DNA from: Lucifuga dentata
Taxonomy: Eukaryota; Chordata; Actinopteri; Ophidiiformes; Bythitidae
DNA length: 64,000 bases
Direction: 5' to 3'
Assembly (NCBI GenBank): GCA_014773175.1
Contig: VXCM01000344.1
Coordinates: 310,290-374,289 of the forward strand
Made by a program: the position numbers and the translations under genes. Of this stretch, positions 43,084-55,300 are shown piece by piece (the first letter of the stretch is position 1; every line of letters starts with the position of its first letter). The notes beneath the pieces are model-generated. The model searched no databases. It was not told the origin of the DNA and was given only the letters and a program-made list of their open reading frames with translations.

Positions 43084-44201
43084 NCTCTCTCGCTCTCCCC
43101 CTCTGTTGCCCCCTATTCTGCCTGCGCCGGTTGTTTCAAGTCAGCAAGCCATAAAAAATCTTTATCTCAGTGAAACACAGCAATTTGGGAGATAATCGAA
43201 TGGTGACTGGGGGGCACAAATGCCAGTCTGAGGAATTATACCACAATCTCCCCTGCATTTACAACCTTCCTCAAAGCCAGTTGTCACCCTGGAAGGAAAG
43301 CCCCCGACTGAAGATTCATTACATCTTTAAGCCAGCATGGTGGCATGGCAGCCTCATCCCAAGATGCAACACAACAGCACACTCCTCCCACAGCCAGGAT
43401 GTGCTGCTAAAGTGGCATCTTCCTTTTTACTCTCTCTTTTTGGTTCTCCTTTCTATCCACTCCCTCGTTTCTCCTTTTTTATCTCTAAAGGCTTCTTTTT
43501 TCACTCCTACTGAGATTCTAAAACCACAAACACCATTTACACACACACTCACACACACACCAGGAGAAAATTCTTAAAATGTGCCTGTGCAGTAGTGTTG
43601 TGTAAACATGTGCCTATAGAAATGGTACATACCCACTGGTGTATAGAAATGAAGAAATGAGAGTGAGGGAATTTAGAGAACTAGAAATCTCTCCAACAAA
43701 TCCCATCATCTCTGGATTTCACGTAATTACATCATTTGAGCATTTTCAAATAAACAATCCTGGTTTTGTTATGATTTGTAAACACTTCAGGATCGATATC
43801 TCCTGTGACACAACCCTCTCTTTGAGATTAAGGCGAATCTCATTTCCTGTTTATGTACTTTGTTTTTTTTTTTTATCTGCGTGCATTTCAGTCACATGAT
43901 CATGGTGTTTAACAGATCTTACCTGCCACAGCGGCTGTGGTGCTGAAGTGGAGGATTCTGGGAGCTCTGTCATCTGGCCGTATTTGGCCATCGTTTCCTC
44001 CTGGCCTTCCCCCAGCGCTCTGAGTGACGGGCTTTCAATGGTTGTGCTGCTACGTGCACACACATACGCGTAAACACAAGAACATAACCCTGTTAACAGC
44101 CACCTGCATATTGGGCTCTCTGTTGTTTCACTCTGTAGCCAACAGCAGCTCAATCTAATAACGCCGCAAAAAAAAACAAAAAACAAAAAAAAAAAAAAAA
44201 N

Positions 44202-44251
<50 letters not shown>

Positions 44252-47200
44252 CTTATCAGCGGTAATGTAATAAGCGGTTGCTTCGCTCTGTCTCCTCGCC
44301 ACCTCTCTTAATTCCTCAAAATAAAGCAATATCACAGGGGCCCTGGCCTGCCTGTGACTGGGGATAACATGCTTGTAAAAGGAAGGATAATTCAGCAAAT
44401 AAATGCTCTGCATCAAAGGCAAGCATTGGCTCTTTCTTTCCTTTCTCTCTCTCTCGCTCCTGCCTCTCTGTGCACCTATCAAAAGTATTACATGTGCTTT
44501 CTTCAGTTCACAACAAGGCACAATGTGCTTCCTAATGCAATTACTCGACCTCCATTAAATCAGAAACTGTGGAAACAAATGAATTACACATTTGTTAGAA
44601 AAACCACAAGTCAGCTCTGCATATCTTCTTTTTTTCTTTCCTTTTATAGGCGAAGGAAGAGAAAAAGTGAAATCATTTCTCATTCAATTTCAGGCAGATG
44701 TAGCCCTAGGTGATGCACAGAAAGTCTCCCATGTCTAATAGCCACCCACCATTGATATCAGAAGGAATTTACAGGGTTCAAGGCTGCCGAGAGGAGGTCA
44801 TCTCGCTAAACTCTGAACCACATTCATCTGACAGTGCTGGTATCCGACTACCACCCACCCATAAAACAACCAAACAGAAGCAAAGATACTGATGTATAGT
44901 TTCTTGATTTTATCATGTCAGCCAGCCTGGTAGTCCATAATTACTAAAAACTTAAACATGCTAAGCTGATCGCCTGTGGGGCTCTTGGTACGAGCTGTGA
45001 TGTGTGATCCCAGACTGAAGAGGATGGACCAAGAATTGATGCTACTCCAAACGCAGTGACGTGGACAGATTTCTGTGCCCTGCAGCCATATTACCCACAA
45101 TTCAATGCCTGTCGACAGTGCAAAGCCATGTACAGGACATATGAATTACGTGCCTTCTCAAATGTCAGTGGAAATACAAATGCTCTTCACACAATTAATG
45201 ATTACAGTCATGTGACATCAATTGTACATATGGAGAGAAATATGAAATGGGTTGGACTTACCACTGCAGCAGAGTGTTTAGCCTGTGTGCTGGTTCTTCT
45301 CTTAGCTGCTCATCGCCGTCTCTCTGCGTACAGAGTTCCTTATGAATATTAAACATTTAATGTTATTGAAATTACATCTATCTACATTATAATGAATGAC
45401 TAAAATTGTTGTAAACACTATGCATTTTGCTGCTTTTAGGGGATAAAATGGGGTGAGAAAGGATCTGATTAGCTTAAAAGTATGAGGTTTCAAGGGATAT
45501 ATCGATTTCAATGTTCTTATTTTAATCTATTTTTAAAGCTTACAATGCTTTAATGTGCGAAGAACATACTTCTGCTCTCTCTTGCTGCAGGAGCACTGTG
45601 CACACTGAGTGAAAACCGACCATTTTAAGGTGTTGTCTTCTTAATGTTGTGGCCGTGTGCAACATATGCTGAACAAACAGTCGCTCACTAGCCTTGTATT
45701 TGGTGGGTGTGTCTAACCAGGTGTGCAAGCAGATAAATTCAAATTTGTCACATGTTGACATCAATAGTTTACGGAAGCAAAGGACTATTATAAAACAAAG
45801 CGTTCAGGGTCTATGGGTTTGTCTTACTGGAAAGATTTCTTTTGGTGTCAGATTTTGCACCTCTGACAATGTTTAATGCACACTTCCTACAATATTACAC
45901 AATAGAAATGAGGAGTAATAACAAAAAACATAAACATACAGTATGTCCCCTTTAAAACTTGATGGGCACTTGCATTTATAACAAAAATACATACATACAT
46001 GGGTCTCAACCTGAACATTTCTGCTGAAGAAGGCCATTAGTCTCTTCTTTCTCTTGCCGCACTCACTCTTCTTGAAAGTGTCCCTCTGAGCGGCTTGCTG
46101 AAAACACGCAAATATGCACATACACATGCATGCACATACACTCTGTTATGATGCAGCATTATGAAACAGCGCAGCGCACTATAATGGCAGAATTAAGCGC
46201 AGGGAGAAACTGTAATGCAATCTGCAGGCAATCGATACTGAGCCAGACCCTAAAGACATGTAGCGTTTGATGAGTATTTCTGCCAGTTTTACATTCAGTC
46301 AGCACATTCACACTCCCCATTCAGACGCATTGACACTGCTAAGTGACAGCGTCTCGCCCTGTTGAGGCTTTGTACTCCACAATATAGGCAGAAGAAAAAC
46401 ACTTATTTTTAAAATAGATGTGAAATCTCTGGTGGATAATGTGCTTTCAGTGGGAGGTGGGTGTGGAAACAGTAGAGGGTTGCATATGTATTATGACAGA
46501 ATGCGACAACGCTGATCCCAATACCGATACAGTACACAGTTGCCTCCTCTGATTATCCAATATGGGAGGATAAGTCAACTGTTGCATTGTTGAGCCATGT
46601 TTTTCCAATAACGTTTCACTTCCTATTCACATAATTTGATACTCCTACTTTCCTTTCAAGTGAGATTAGAACTAAAAATACATTGGATATAAGTCCTGCA
46701 TGCTGTTTACATATGTGTTAATGTTTGGGTTTCTTTGCAATCTAGATTTGGCACAATGGAAACCCCACAATCTTGTTTTCACTCCCGTTTCTTTTCCTAC
46801 TAATGGAATGCAAACACTTGTTTTGTGAGAAGCTTCGGATCTTAAATTAGTTCACAAAATCCCTTCTTCCCTCAAAAATAAAGAAGAGATACGCTCTATT
46901 TTTCCCTGAAAAGACCATAAGATGGGTAAAGAACCAAGCAAATTCAGAAACAATACACCTCAAACTTCAAAGATAGAACAAAACTGTCTTTGCAAATAAA
47001 TTAATTGTGTGAGCATATTATATGTACCATAGATTATAGAGTCAAATCTATTCATGCATTCTTTTGTGGGGATTGTGTGAAACATCAAAATACCTTAAAT
47101 TCATCTTCTGGAAAAAAGCTATTTGACTTTACTGTGTTTTGCCGAGATTCACACAAGAATAAAAAGCAGAACTTTTGTTTGGTTGGATGCAAAAAAAAAA

Positions 47201-50200
47201 AAGAAGTGGAGCAAAGAAGGAAACATGGAAAAATGAAAGAACATTAAGCCACACAATCAAAATAGAAGGATTCTGAGTATGTGATAGACACACACACACA
47301 CACAAACTACACACAACCACAGACACACTATACAGTATGTCCATTAGCAAAAGCTAGTGATACGCAGCATAATGGATGTGGCTGATGTGCTGGTGAATAT
47401 GGGATGATGACACAGATATTCCTCTTTGTAGCACTGACCTGCTGCAGTGAAAGGCTGCCAAGCGTGATCATGTCAGGCCGCACACGCTCCCTCAGCTGCT
47501 GGGCGTAGTGGGGTATCACCTCCTCAGCTGCCCTCGCTGAAAGAAATGATGTTTGACTCATTTCATTCAGTGAAAAAAAAAAAAAAAAAATTACTCAAAG
47601 ACTACAAAATAAAAAATAACCTTCTGATATTCTGAAAAATTACATTTTACAGTGAGACGGCACATATTTTTTATTTTACATTATTTGTCAATATTTTGTT
47701 ATTTCATGAAAGTCTCTCAAAAAAAAGAACAAATTTATCAATACTTGAAAAACAAAATCCCTGAACACTCAAGAAATCATTTTTAAACATTAAAAAAAAA
47801 AAAAAAAACGTAAAAAAGAGAGGGTAGGCTTACTTTTTAAAGCGCTTTCACTGCCCATTACCATCCTCCCCGTTTTGACTCCAGCCTCTTCCCCAAACCT
47901 AGCACTAGCCCCAGCCCAGGTTTTGGCAACGTTATGGGCCTGGGAGGGCCCGGAGCCCGAGGCATCACTACTACCACCGTGGAGCAGCAGTCGCCACTGA
48001 AGCACCGGATCGCCCGCCTTCACCTCCAACACCTCCTCATCCCTGGAGGCTAGCGGCGTACCTGGAGAGATACGCATCAGTGGGCATGCACAGACACACA
48101 CATATGGATTAATGTGCACACGTAAACAGGCACAAACGTACACAAACTGATGAACGCGCATAGAGAAACAGACACACACTCAGAGAGATGTGTATCTATG
48201 TGCAGACATATATGCAGGTGGATAATCGTGTACACTGAACATTCACACTAACCATAGCATCATATTCACACACATACACACACATGCGCACACACACACA
48301 GCTGAAAAGCACATTTTCCTGTTTTAAATGTATCATACGTAGGCATACGTGGACATGAAAGAGCTAAACAAAACAGTCAAGAGGACCACATTATTCTGTT
48401 TAGCTATTTTTCTTAACAGCCATTATTAAAGTCTATGAGTTTTAAAACACAATATCTGATCATGTTACTCAAATAAGGGTGTGATAAAAACACATTTGGA
48501 ATTTCATCTGAGGGATTATGATGTCCCTCAGAAGAAATAAACATGCACTTACAGTAAATTAAACTCTACTACAAAATAGAATATACAGTTAGACTTTTTC
48601 TTACAAGTGATTATGCACATCTCTAATTTGTTTCTATATAAAGAAACCTACTATCATTTTGCATATTGTAGTCTCAGATAAAGAAAAATGAAACTACCTT
48701 GAGCTTTATTTACTGGCAATAGTTATTAGCAAGTTTTTGATACTTGTTATTTTCTTTATCATTTTGTATTTTCTTTTACGTTTGTTTTTCAAGTTTTGTT
48801 TTCACTTATCAATCAATGGACACCAGTTTGACATTAAATCTGTCTTTTCTTCCAATATGTTGAGACATAAGGGTGCATTCTATGATCCACTAACAAAAAT
48901 CAAAACACACTTCAGATATTCAGGTTTTATGAAGTTGTTGAAGACCACAGACAGAAAATGTGTTTGTATATTTCTAGTTGTGATCTGCTGGTAAACACAC
49001 AGAATGCTGATTTTGCATCGAGACAAACTATTTTGCTCTTCTTCAATTATACATATGAATTTATGTTAAATGTACGTAGTCAAAAAAAAGAACAGGGAGT
49101 CTAAATTCGCCCTGATCAAGTCCAACCTAGAATTCATTTCTGCAAGCAGGAAAATCATCTCTGCTAGCTAACCTGCTGCCGGTGTGTCCTCAGTTTTGCT
49201 GTATTACCTCGTTGGTAGAAAGCATGAGGAATTCTTTGAGCATCTGTGTATTCAACGTGTGCAGTCCAACATGTATCACAGCCAAAGCTGTCATCACTGC
49301 CTAATGCTTTTCATACTGAAGCAGATATCAATGCCTAATGTCTTACACAGTGGTAGAATGAACAGAATGCCAGTTGCATGGTCTTTCATCTCCACGCCAA
49401 TAGAATTTATGGAGATAAAAAGGAAGAACTGAAGATCCTAGAAAGACATAAATGATCTATCCAGGATTTTTTTTCTGATGGCACTGACCATTTCAGTAAT
49501 ACTTTGTCTGATTCTGGCAATTTCTTGTAAAACATGTATGGCAAGCTGTAGAGGTGAAAAGAAAAGAGTGAGAAACAGTCAGAAAATGTCAGGATGAAAT
49601 ACAGCAAGTCTGCTGTGCATCTGCAAAGAAAACTTGCGGCCTACACCAGTGGGAGGCATCCATATAACGGCATAAGATGATTGTCTTCAAGTCTTTTGTA
49701 GCTCAGTAAAGTGCTAACTGGCATTCACTACATGTGCACAGTGCAGATGTGTAAGCTCTCTCTCCCCTCTCTCTCTTTCCGTTCGTCTCTCTGCATGAAG
49801 AAACTGCTAATCCAAGATCCTCTTTAGTTTTTCTGCAGGATTTCATGAACATTCCAAAACAATGGATATGGCTGCTAATCTCGGTGGTACAGCTAAATCC
49901 AACACAATAGCAAATAATACGAGCATACCATGTTGAAGCGGGTCTAAACCCATCAATCGTGCACTGGAATTACAAGGGAGATGCACGTCATGTCAACAGG
50001 ATCTGGTGCGACTGTCTTCACCCAGAACAATGCCGAGCTTAAACCACCTCAATGTTGCCTGTTTGGAAACTGAGCTATCTGAGCTAAATGAAACTGAGCT
50101 AATGAGAAACGGCACGCCTACCATGAAACAATGCTCTGAGCTTGGAAAGTGCTGACTGCTAGTGAGGGTCCATTTCAAGTGATATTCTTTGTTCTACGTT

Positions 50201-52303
50201 AGTGGAAAATGTAGCTTCTTATTTTGAGTGTTTATGAGCCAAATGTTGAGTTTTCTTAAATATACCAAAAGTAAGTTGCACCACTGTTATTATTTTAGTC
50301 AGTATTGCAAAGTTGGTGACAACTAATAATCACAACTACCAAAGCATGAAGTTTCTAATAAAGTATCATAATGCTAATTAGAAGACATACAAGATTCTTA
50401 AGTATCCACGCAGAATTAAACCACAATTAAACAGCTTAAAACTTTGCTATTTTAGAACTCGGATTTTCCTGTGACTTAATCTTTATTAATTTAATATCTT
50501 TTTAAAAAATGAGTATATTTATAATCATAGACTTGGACAGAGACACACGTCAGTTAGACATTTCGCTAAGGAATAATTCTCAAGTCATAAATTTTCACCC
50601 GCCTTTCATCTTCAAAGATATTTTCATGCTTGGTCTAAATTAAATTTGTACCTTTGATGAGTTGATAAGTGATAATCATTAATTCCAAAGTGTCAAGATG
50701 CATACTTGTAGTAATGTGGGGATACATACCAGGAATGTCTACAAAGGTGTCATCCTCATCCAGCAATGCAGCCATTCTCTGATACAGCCTGTTTTCATCT
50801 GCATTCAATATTGCTACAAGTTGAAACAAATTTAAAATGAGTACACTTTCAATGCTGTTGGGAAATTACATGTACTCACATGCTTCAAAATTACTTTATT
50901 GTTAACAGAAAAGTCAATCTAAATCACATCTTAACATGCAAACCATAGACATTAGCCGCAGCTGCAGAGGGGTTAAAATCAAGTGTATGCAGAGTGGTAA
51001 TGAAATAGGAGCATTAACATGCCTGTTAGCCGGCCTGTTATCACATGATGAGATTTGGTTTGGCGAATCCTTTGATATTACACGGCAGTGATATCCAAAA
51101 GATACAGGTGAAATGGCTTCTCCATTAATAGCCATGTTTCATTATAACATGCATATTACTTGGCTCCCAAGAGCTCCTTTTTAATAGGCCTACTTTAGGA
51201 GGGGGGCTGCAAACTATTGATATGACTCTGCGTGTGTTATTTGACAGCAGAAGGGAAAAAAAGGCACACTGAAATGAAAACTGACCAATGATATGTGACC
51301 TTCGTCAATGACAGCAAGTTGGATAGCCAATCGAGTGATGCCGTCATTTGGTGTATTTACATAGACTGTCCTCCCTTCACAAATGGCGGACCGCTACCAG
51401 TGATCTCTCTCACCTCAGTTTAATGAACCGAGGAGAACTATTATGACAGTGAATGGCATACTTAATTCCAGCTCATCTTCAGCATTGACCCCAGCCGTCC
51501 TGCTATGCCTTGGGTCTGTCTGCTCTGCCGACAACGGGTCAAAGTAATTTTGGGCGCGTTCATTTCCTGTGGAAAGTGCAAGAGGCGAGGATGAGAGAAA
51601 GAGGGAGTAAGAGGGGTTGGGAGTAGAGGGGGGGTGACAGTGAAGGGAAGGGGAGAGTTGTACAGGTTCAGGTTAGTGGTTATTAGAAGCACATGAAGCG
51701 AAATGTTAATTTTGTAACCCACACTGGAAGGGCCGGGGCAGCGGCTGCTACCAGATAAGGCAGAGCCAAGATGAGATGAGAGTACAGAGTTGGAGAGAGA
51801 GAGACAGAGGAAGAGAGAGAGAGATGGAAAGAGAGTGCTGGGTTTCTCAGTGCACCTCTCCACGGCCTGCAGTGCCCTGGGGCCTAATTAGCATGCTGCA
51901 AAAGGTCACGGCAGGCAATCTCTTAAATACGACTGCCATATGTTTGCCGTGTTCAAAAGGAACTAATGAGAAAGTCTACAAGCTCAAAAGTACCTGGAAT
52001 TTCAAAGACAATACCTTCTAAATACTCTGAGGTCAGCGGCCCAGAGGACCGGGCAAGTTTGGAGGAGCAGATCCAAAGGAAAATAACCTGAGCCCATGTC
52101 CCATTGACTTCTTATTAGCAATCACTGACCTATGGGTATCAAGTCTGCTCCACAGAGTTTATGGGAATCCAATAGCTCCAGGGCTCTTTCTATTAAGAGT
52201 ACACCCCACCAAGCTGCTTTCTTAACCCCCAAATCATTCTCATTATAGGCTTTGAATATTTCACTCAAATCTAAATTGCTTTACTTGTATTACTCAGGTT
52301 GTG

Positions 52304-52344
<41 letters not shown>

Positions 52345-55300
52345 CATGGTGCGTTAAATCGTGTTACATATTCCACATAAGGATTTACCTTTCAAGAAGT
52401 CTGAAGCCATCAGTGCCTGGATGAATAAAAAAAGTGAGGAAGTGCGTTTGCATTGAGTGCCACCGGTCCACCAGGCCACTCTCCAAAACATTACGCGAGA
52501 TATCTGCACGAGGTTTTTTCACACGCTTTCCTTATTAAACAAGAATCTGCAATATGACTTTCCAACAGTGCCATAAATTGACTGGAAATTCACGTTAAAT
52601 CCTTCCACGTCATTAACGGGGAGTTTGAACAATTTCTCTGTGAACAGCTCTGAGGTTATGAAAGCCTTTTTTCAAACACAAATTTACATAATGGTAGTAG
52701 CTTTGTGGATCGCCTTTTGAATCATATCTTTGATTTACCTAAATAGTCTGGCTGTCCTCCAGTTCATCTCTCTAATGAAAATTTCAATTCCCTGATCTTA
52801 CACGCACAATATGAATAACTAGTTACTGTAAGAGAATGAGAAATAATGAAAGACTTCTGGAAAAGCCAAATAAGTGCCAAACGTTAAATGGTCTTTCTTT
52901 GTGTTGCCATAATAACGGCACAAATGTCTCAGTGAACAATATAATGGCAATTTTTTTAACCGTGATCTATAGTTTGTTTATGTAAATCCTATATTCAACG
53001 TAATTACAACAAAGAAAATATAATTATAAACCCATAAACTGATAAAACAGATGTCATGTGACATATAAAGCCCTTTGAGATATTCCTGTTATATGGGCCT
53101 ATAACTAGACTTGAACCACTGTAAAAAAAAAAAAAAAAAAAANAAAAAAAAAAAAAAAAAAGTGTCTGTAGTTTTGAAATCTGTGCCTTCTTAATATGTA
53201 TAAACTGCAATTTGATTAATTCTTACGAGGTTTAAACATAACATGTGACATGCTTTTACAATTACTGTGACAAAACAAGCCAGTTAAAGAAAAGTCACCA
53301 ACTCAAATAAATGCTTGAAAAAAGTGCCCAAATTAGGAGAAGACAGCTTTTACCAATAAATAAAACGACCATACATTCTACAATCATTCATAATCATAAG
53401 TGTTAGCAGGTGAAACATTGAATTGTGAGGTGAGCGTATCACCTAAATATTTTGAAAGATCAGGGGATTTGGCAAAATAACATGGTTTTATGTTTTGGAA
53501 AATGATTGACAGTAATATAACGTGCATGTGGGTAGTATTTATTGGGATCAAAAATGCTAAATCAGCAGAATGGTGCTTTAACCGGCTTAAAAGTAAGAAA
53601 ACAATACTTTATTACTACTCCAACAATTTTACCATTACAATTACAATTTCACCACAGACTAAAGTTGTCAATTAATTATTGATTTGACACGTGACCTCTC
53701 TGTCCTTCTCTTTTTCAGAATTAGTCTTTTTTAACCTGCTGATCACAACATGTCTCCCCAAAGATCTGGGGGGGGGGNGGGGGGGGGGGGGGTTACTGGT
53801 TTAATCACGGATAACATCATGAGCAAGTAGCAGAGACAGAAGATCAGACAGACATTCGTAGAACTCTTCCACTGTCACTTCATTATCTGTTCTCTTAAAA
53901 TTAATTATGACCTGATAAACTGCAATTTTTCACCAAATAATCTCCTAAAAAAAAAAAAAAAAANAAAAAAAAAAAAAAAACATACTTATACTCTGTTGTA
54001 TGTTGCACACACCTTTTGTTCTCATTATTGCTATCATCAAAATATGACATGAGGATGAAAAACATTCACAAACAAAGTTTTAAATTAGCATCTTCAGCCA
54101 ATGAAGTCGTGTTTTATAAATTACGTCAGAAGAGATGCGTTATCCTCCTGACTCTAAGGTGGCTGTGGTTTGACTTTTTTTGACACTTCATGACAATAAT
54201 TGTCATTCATATTCTGGCCCGTTCCATACACCACGATAAATCAAGTGCGAATGCCTACCTCTTGCGCATAAAACATCATGACAATAATTGATAATAATTA
54301 CTAGCTTTGCACAGCGAAAGCAAAATAACCCACATTAAATCAACAATCTAACGTGACTCATCCCTGAGAAAACTGGCACGTTCGCAACCTTGAACACATC
54401 CTAATTTACCATCCCATTCCTCAAGAGTTCTCCCTGACATACTGAATTATAAGGGGGCATATCCGTATGCCTGGTTGGCCTTAAGCCGTGTTTCGGGGGC
54501 GTTGTGAGTACACCACACAGACAGCGGATCGGCTCGGTAGCGTAGTAGCGTATGTAAATGCACTCTCCTATGACTCCAGCTCACCACAAGGCATGTAGCC
54601 GAGAGTGGGAGTCAAGGCTGATTGTGTCGAGGGTACTTCTAGATAGAGACAGAACACCCACTACTGCAGCGTTCTCCAGCAGAGGGAAGAGTTATACGAG
54701 GGCTGCTTGTTAGGACACGCTTGCTTTGGAATGCAGGGACCAAGGGGCCCCCGAATGGAGAGGGAGAGAATAAAGAGAGAGTGAGAGAAAGGTTAGATCA
54801 GGAACACATCTACTGTCAACAAATTTGAGACTAATGAAAAATGAAGCTTCACCTCTTTCTTTGGCAGGGGCTTGCAGCTCCGTATATTTGGGGTGAGCTG
54901 CAAGGGTGCTATCTGGCCTGTCACCTCGAATTTCTCTCCCCAGCCAATCCAGAGGAATGGAAAGCTCAGCACTTCCTCCTCCATCGTAGGCTGGGTTTTC
55001 TATGCCCGCCACAGCAGCTCTCTCCTCTCTCCCTGACAAAATGAACAGAAACATAAATAAAAATCCAATCAATGACAGTAAAAAACAAGACAGCAGTTAG
55101 GTCAAAGTGAAACCTTAAAACACAAGTAAAATTAATGACAAAAATGCTTTTTTTTTTTTTTTTTTTTNTTTTTTTTTTTTTTTTTTGTTATTTTAATTTG
55201 TCTGCCCCAAAATATTTAAGTGTATCCCGCTTGAATGACACTAAAACACAATTAGGTTAAAATTAAATCAGAATCTTGCAGGAGGAGCAGAAAAAAGAGA

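Larger units (their letters stand above)
37400..43922. other. Intron 10 of ofcc1, 6.5 kb
   Basis: Contains a hAT-type element (38061-38485), a family C repeat (39226-39640), a CT microsatellite with an unresolved base at 43084, and an AT-rich TAATTA-containing stretch (42650-42960) that may be a conserved element. Confidence 0.6.
51567..54852. other. Intron 3 of ofcc1, 3.3 kb
   Basis: Contains GA-rich DNA (51570-51830), a 40-base poly-A (52303-52342), two poly-A blocks and a poly-G block with single unresolved bases (53143, 53964, 53778), and paired SOX-like inverted motifs at 54190-54206 and 54277-54290. Confidence 0.6.

Noticed and set aside
51462..51863. Longer open frame on the minus strand through exon 4 and upstream (ending RLGSMLKMSWN)
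   Set aside because: It is a different frame from the one that connects exons 3 and 5; the acceptor at 51566 cuts it.
52388..52415. A 28-base candidate exon with a good acceptor (ttcatccag) and donor (GAAAG|GTAAAT) between exons 3 and 4 of ofcc1
   Set aside because: Its inclusion shifts the frame and gives a stop at the start of exon 4, while exon 3 joins exon 4 perfectly without it. At most a rare poison exon.
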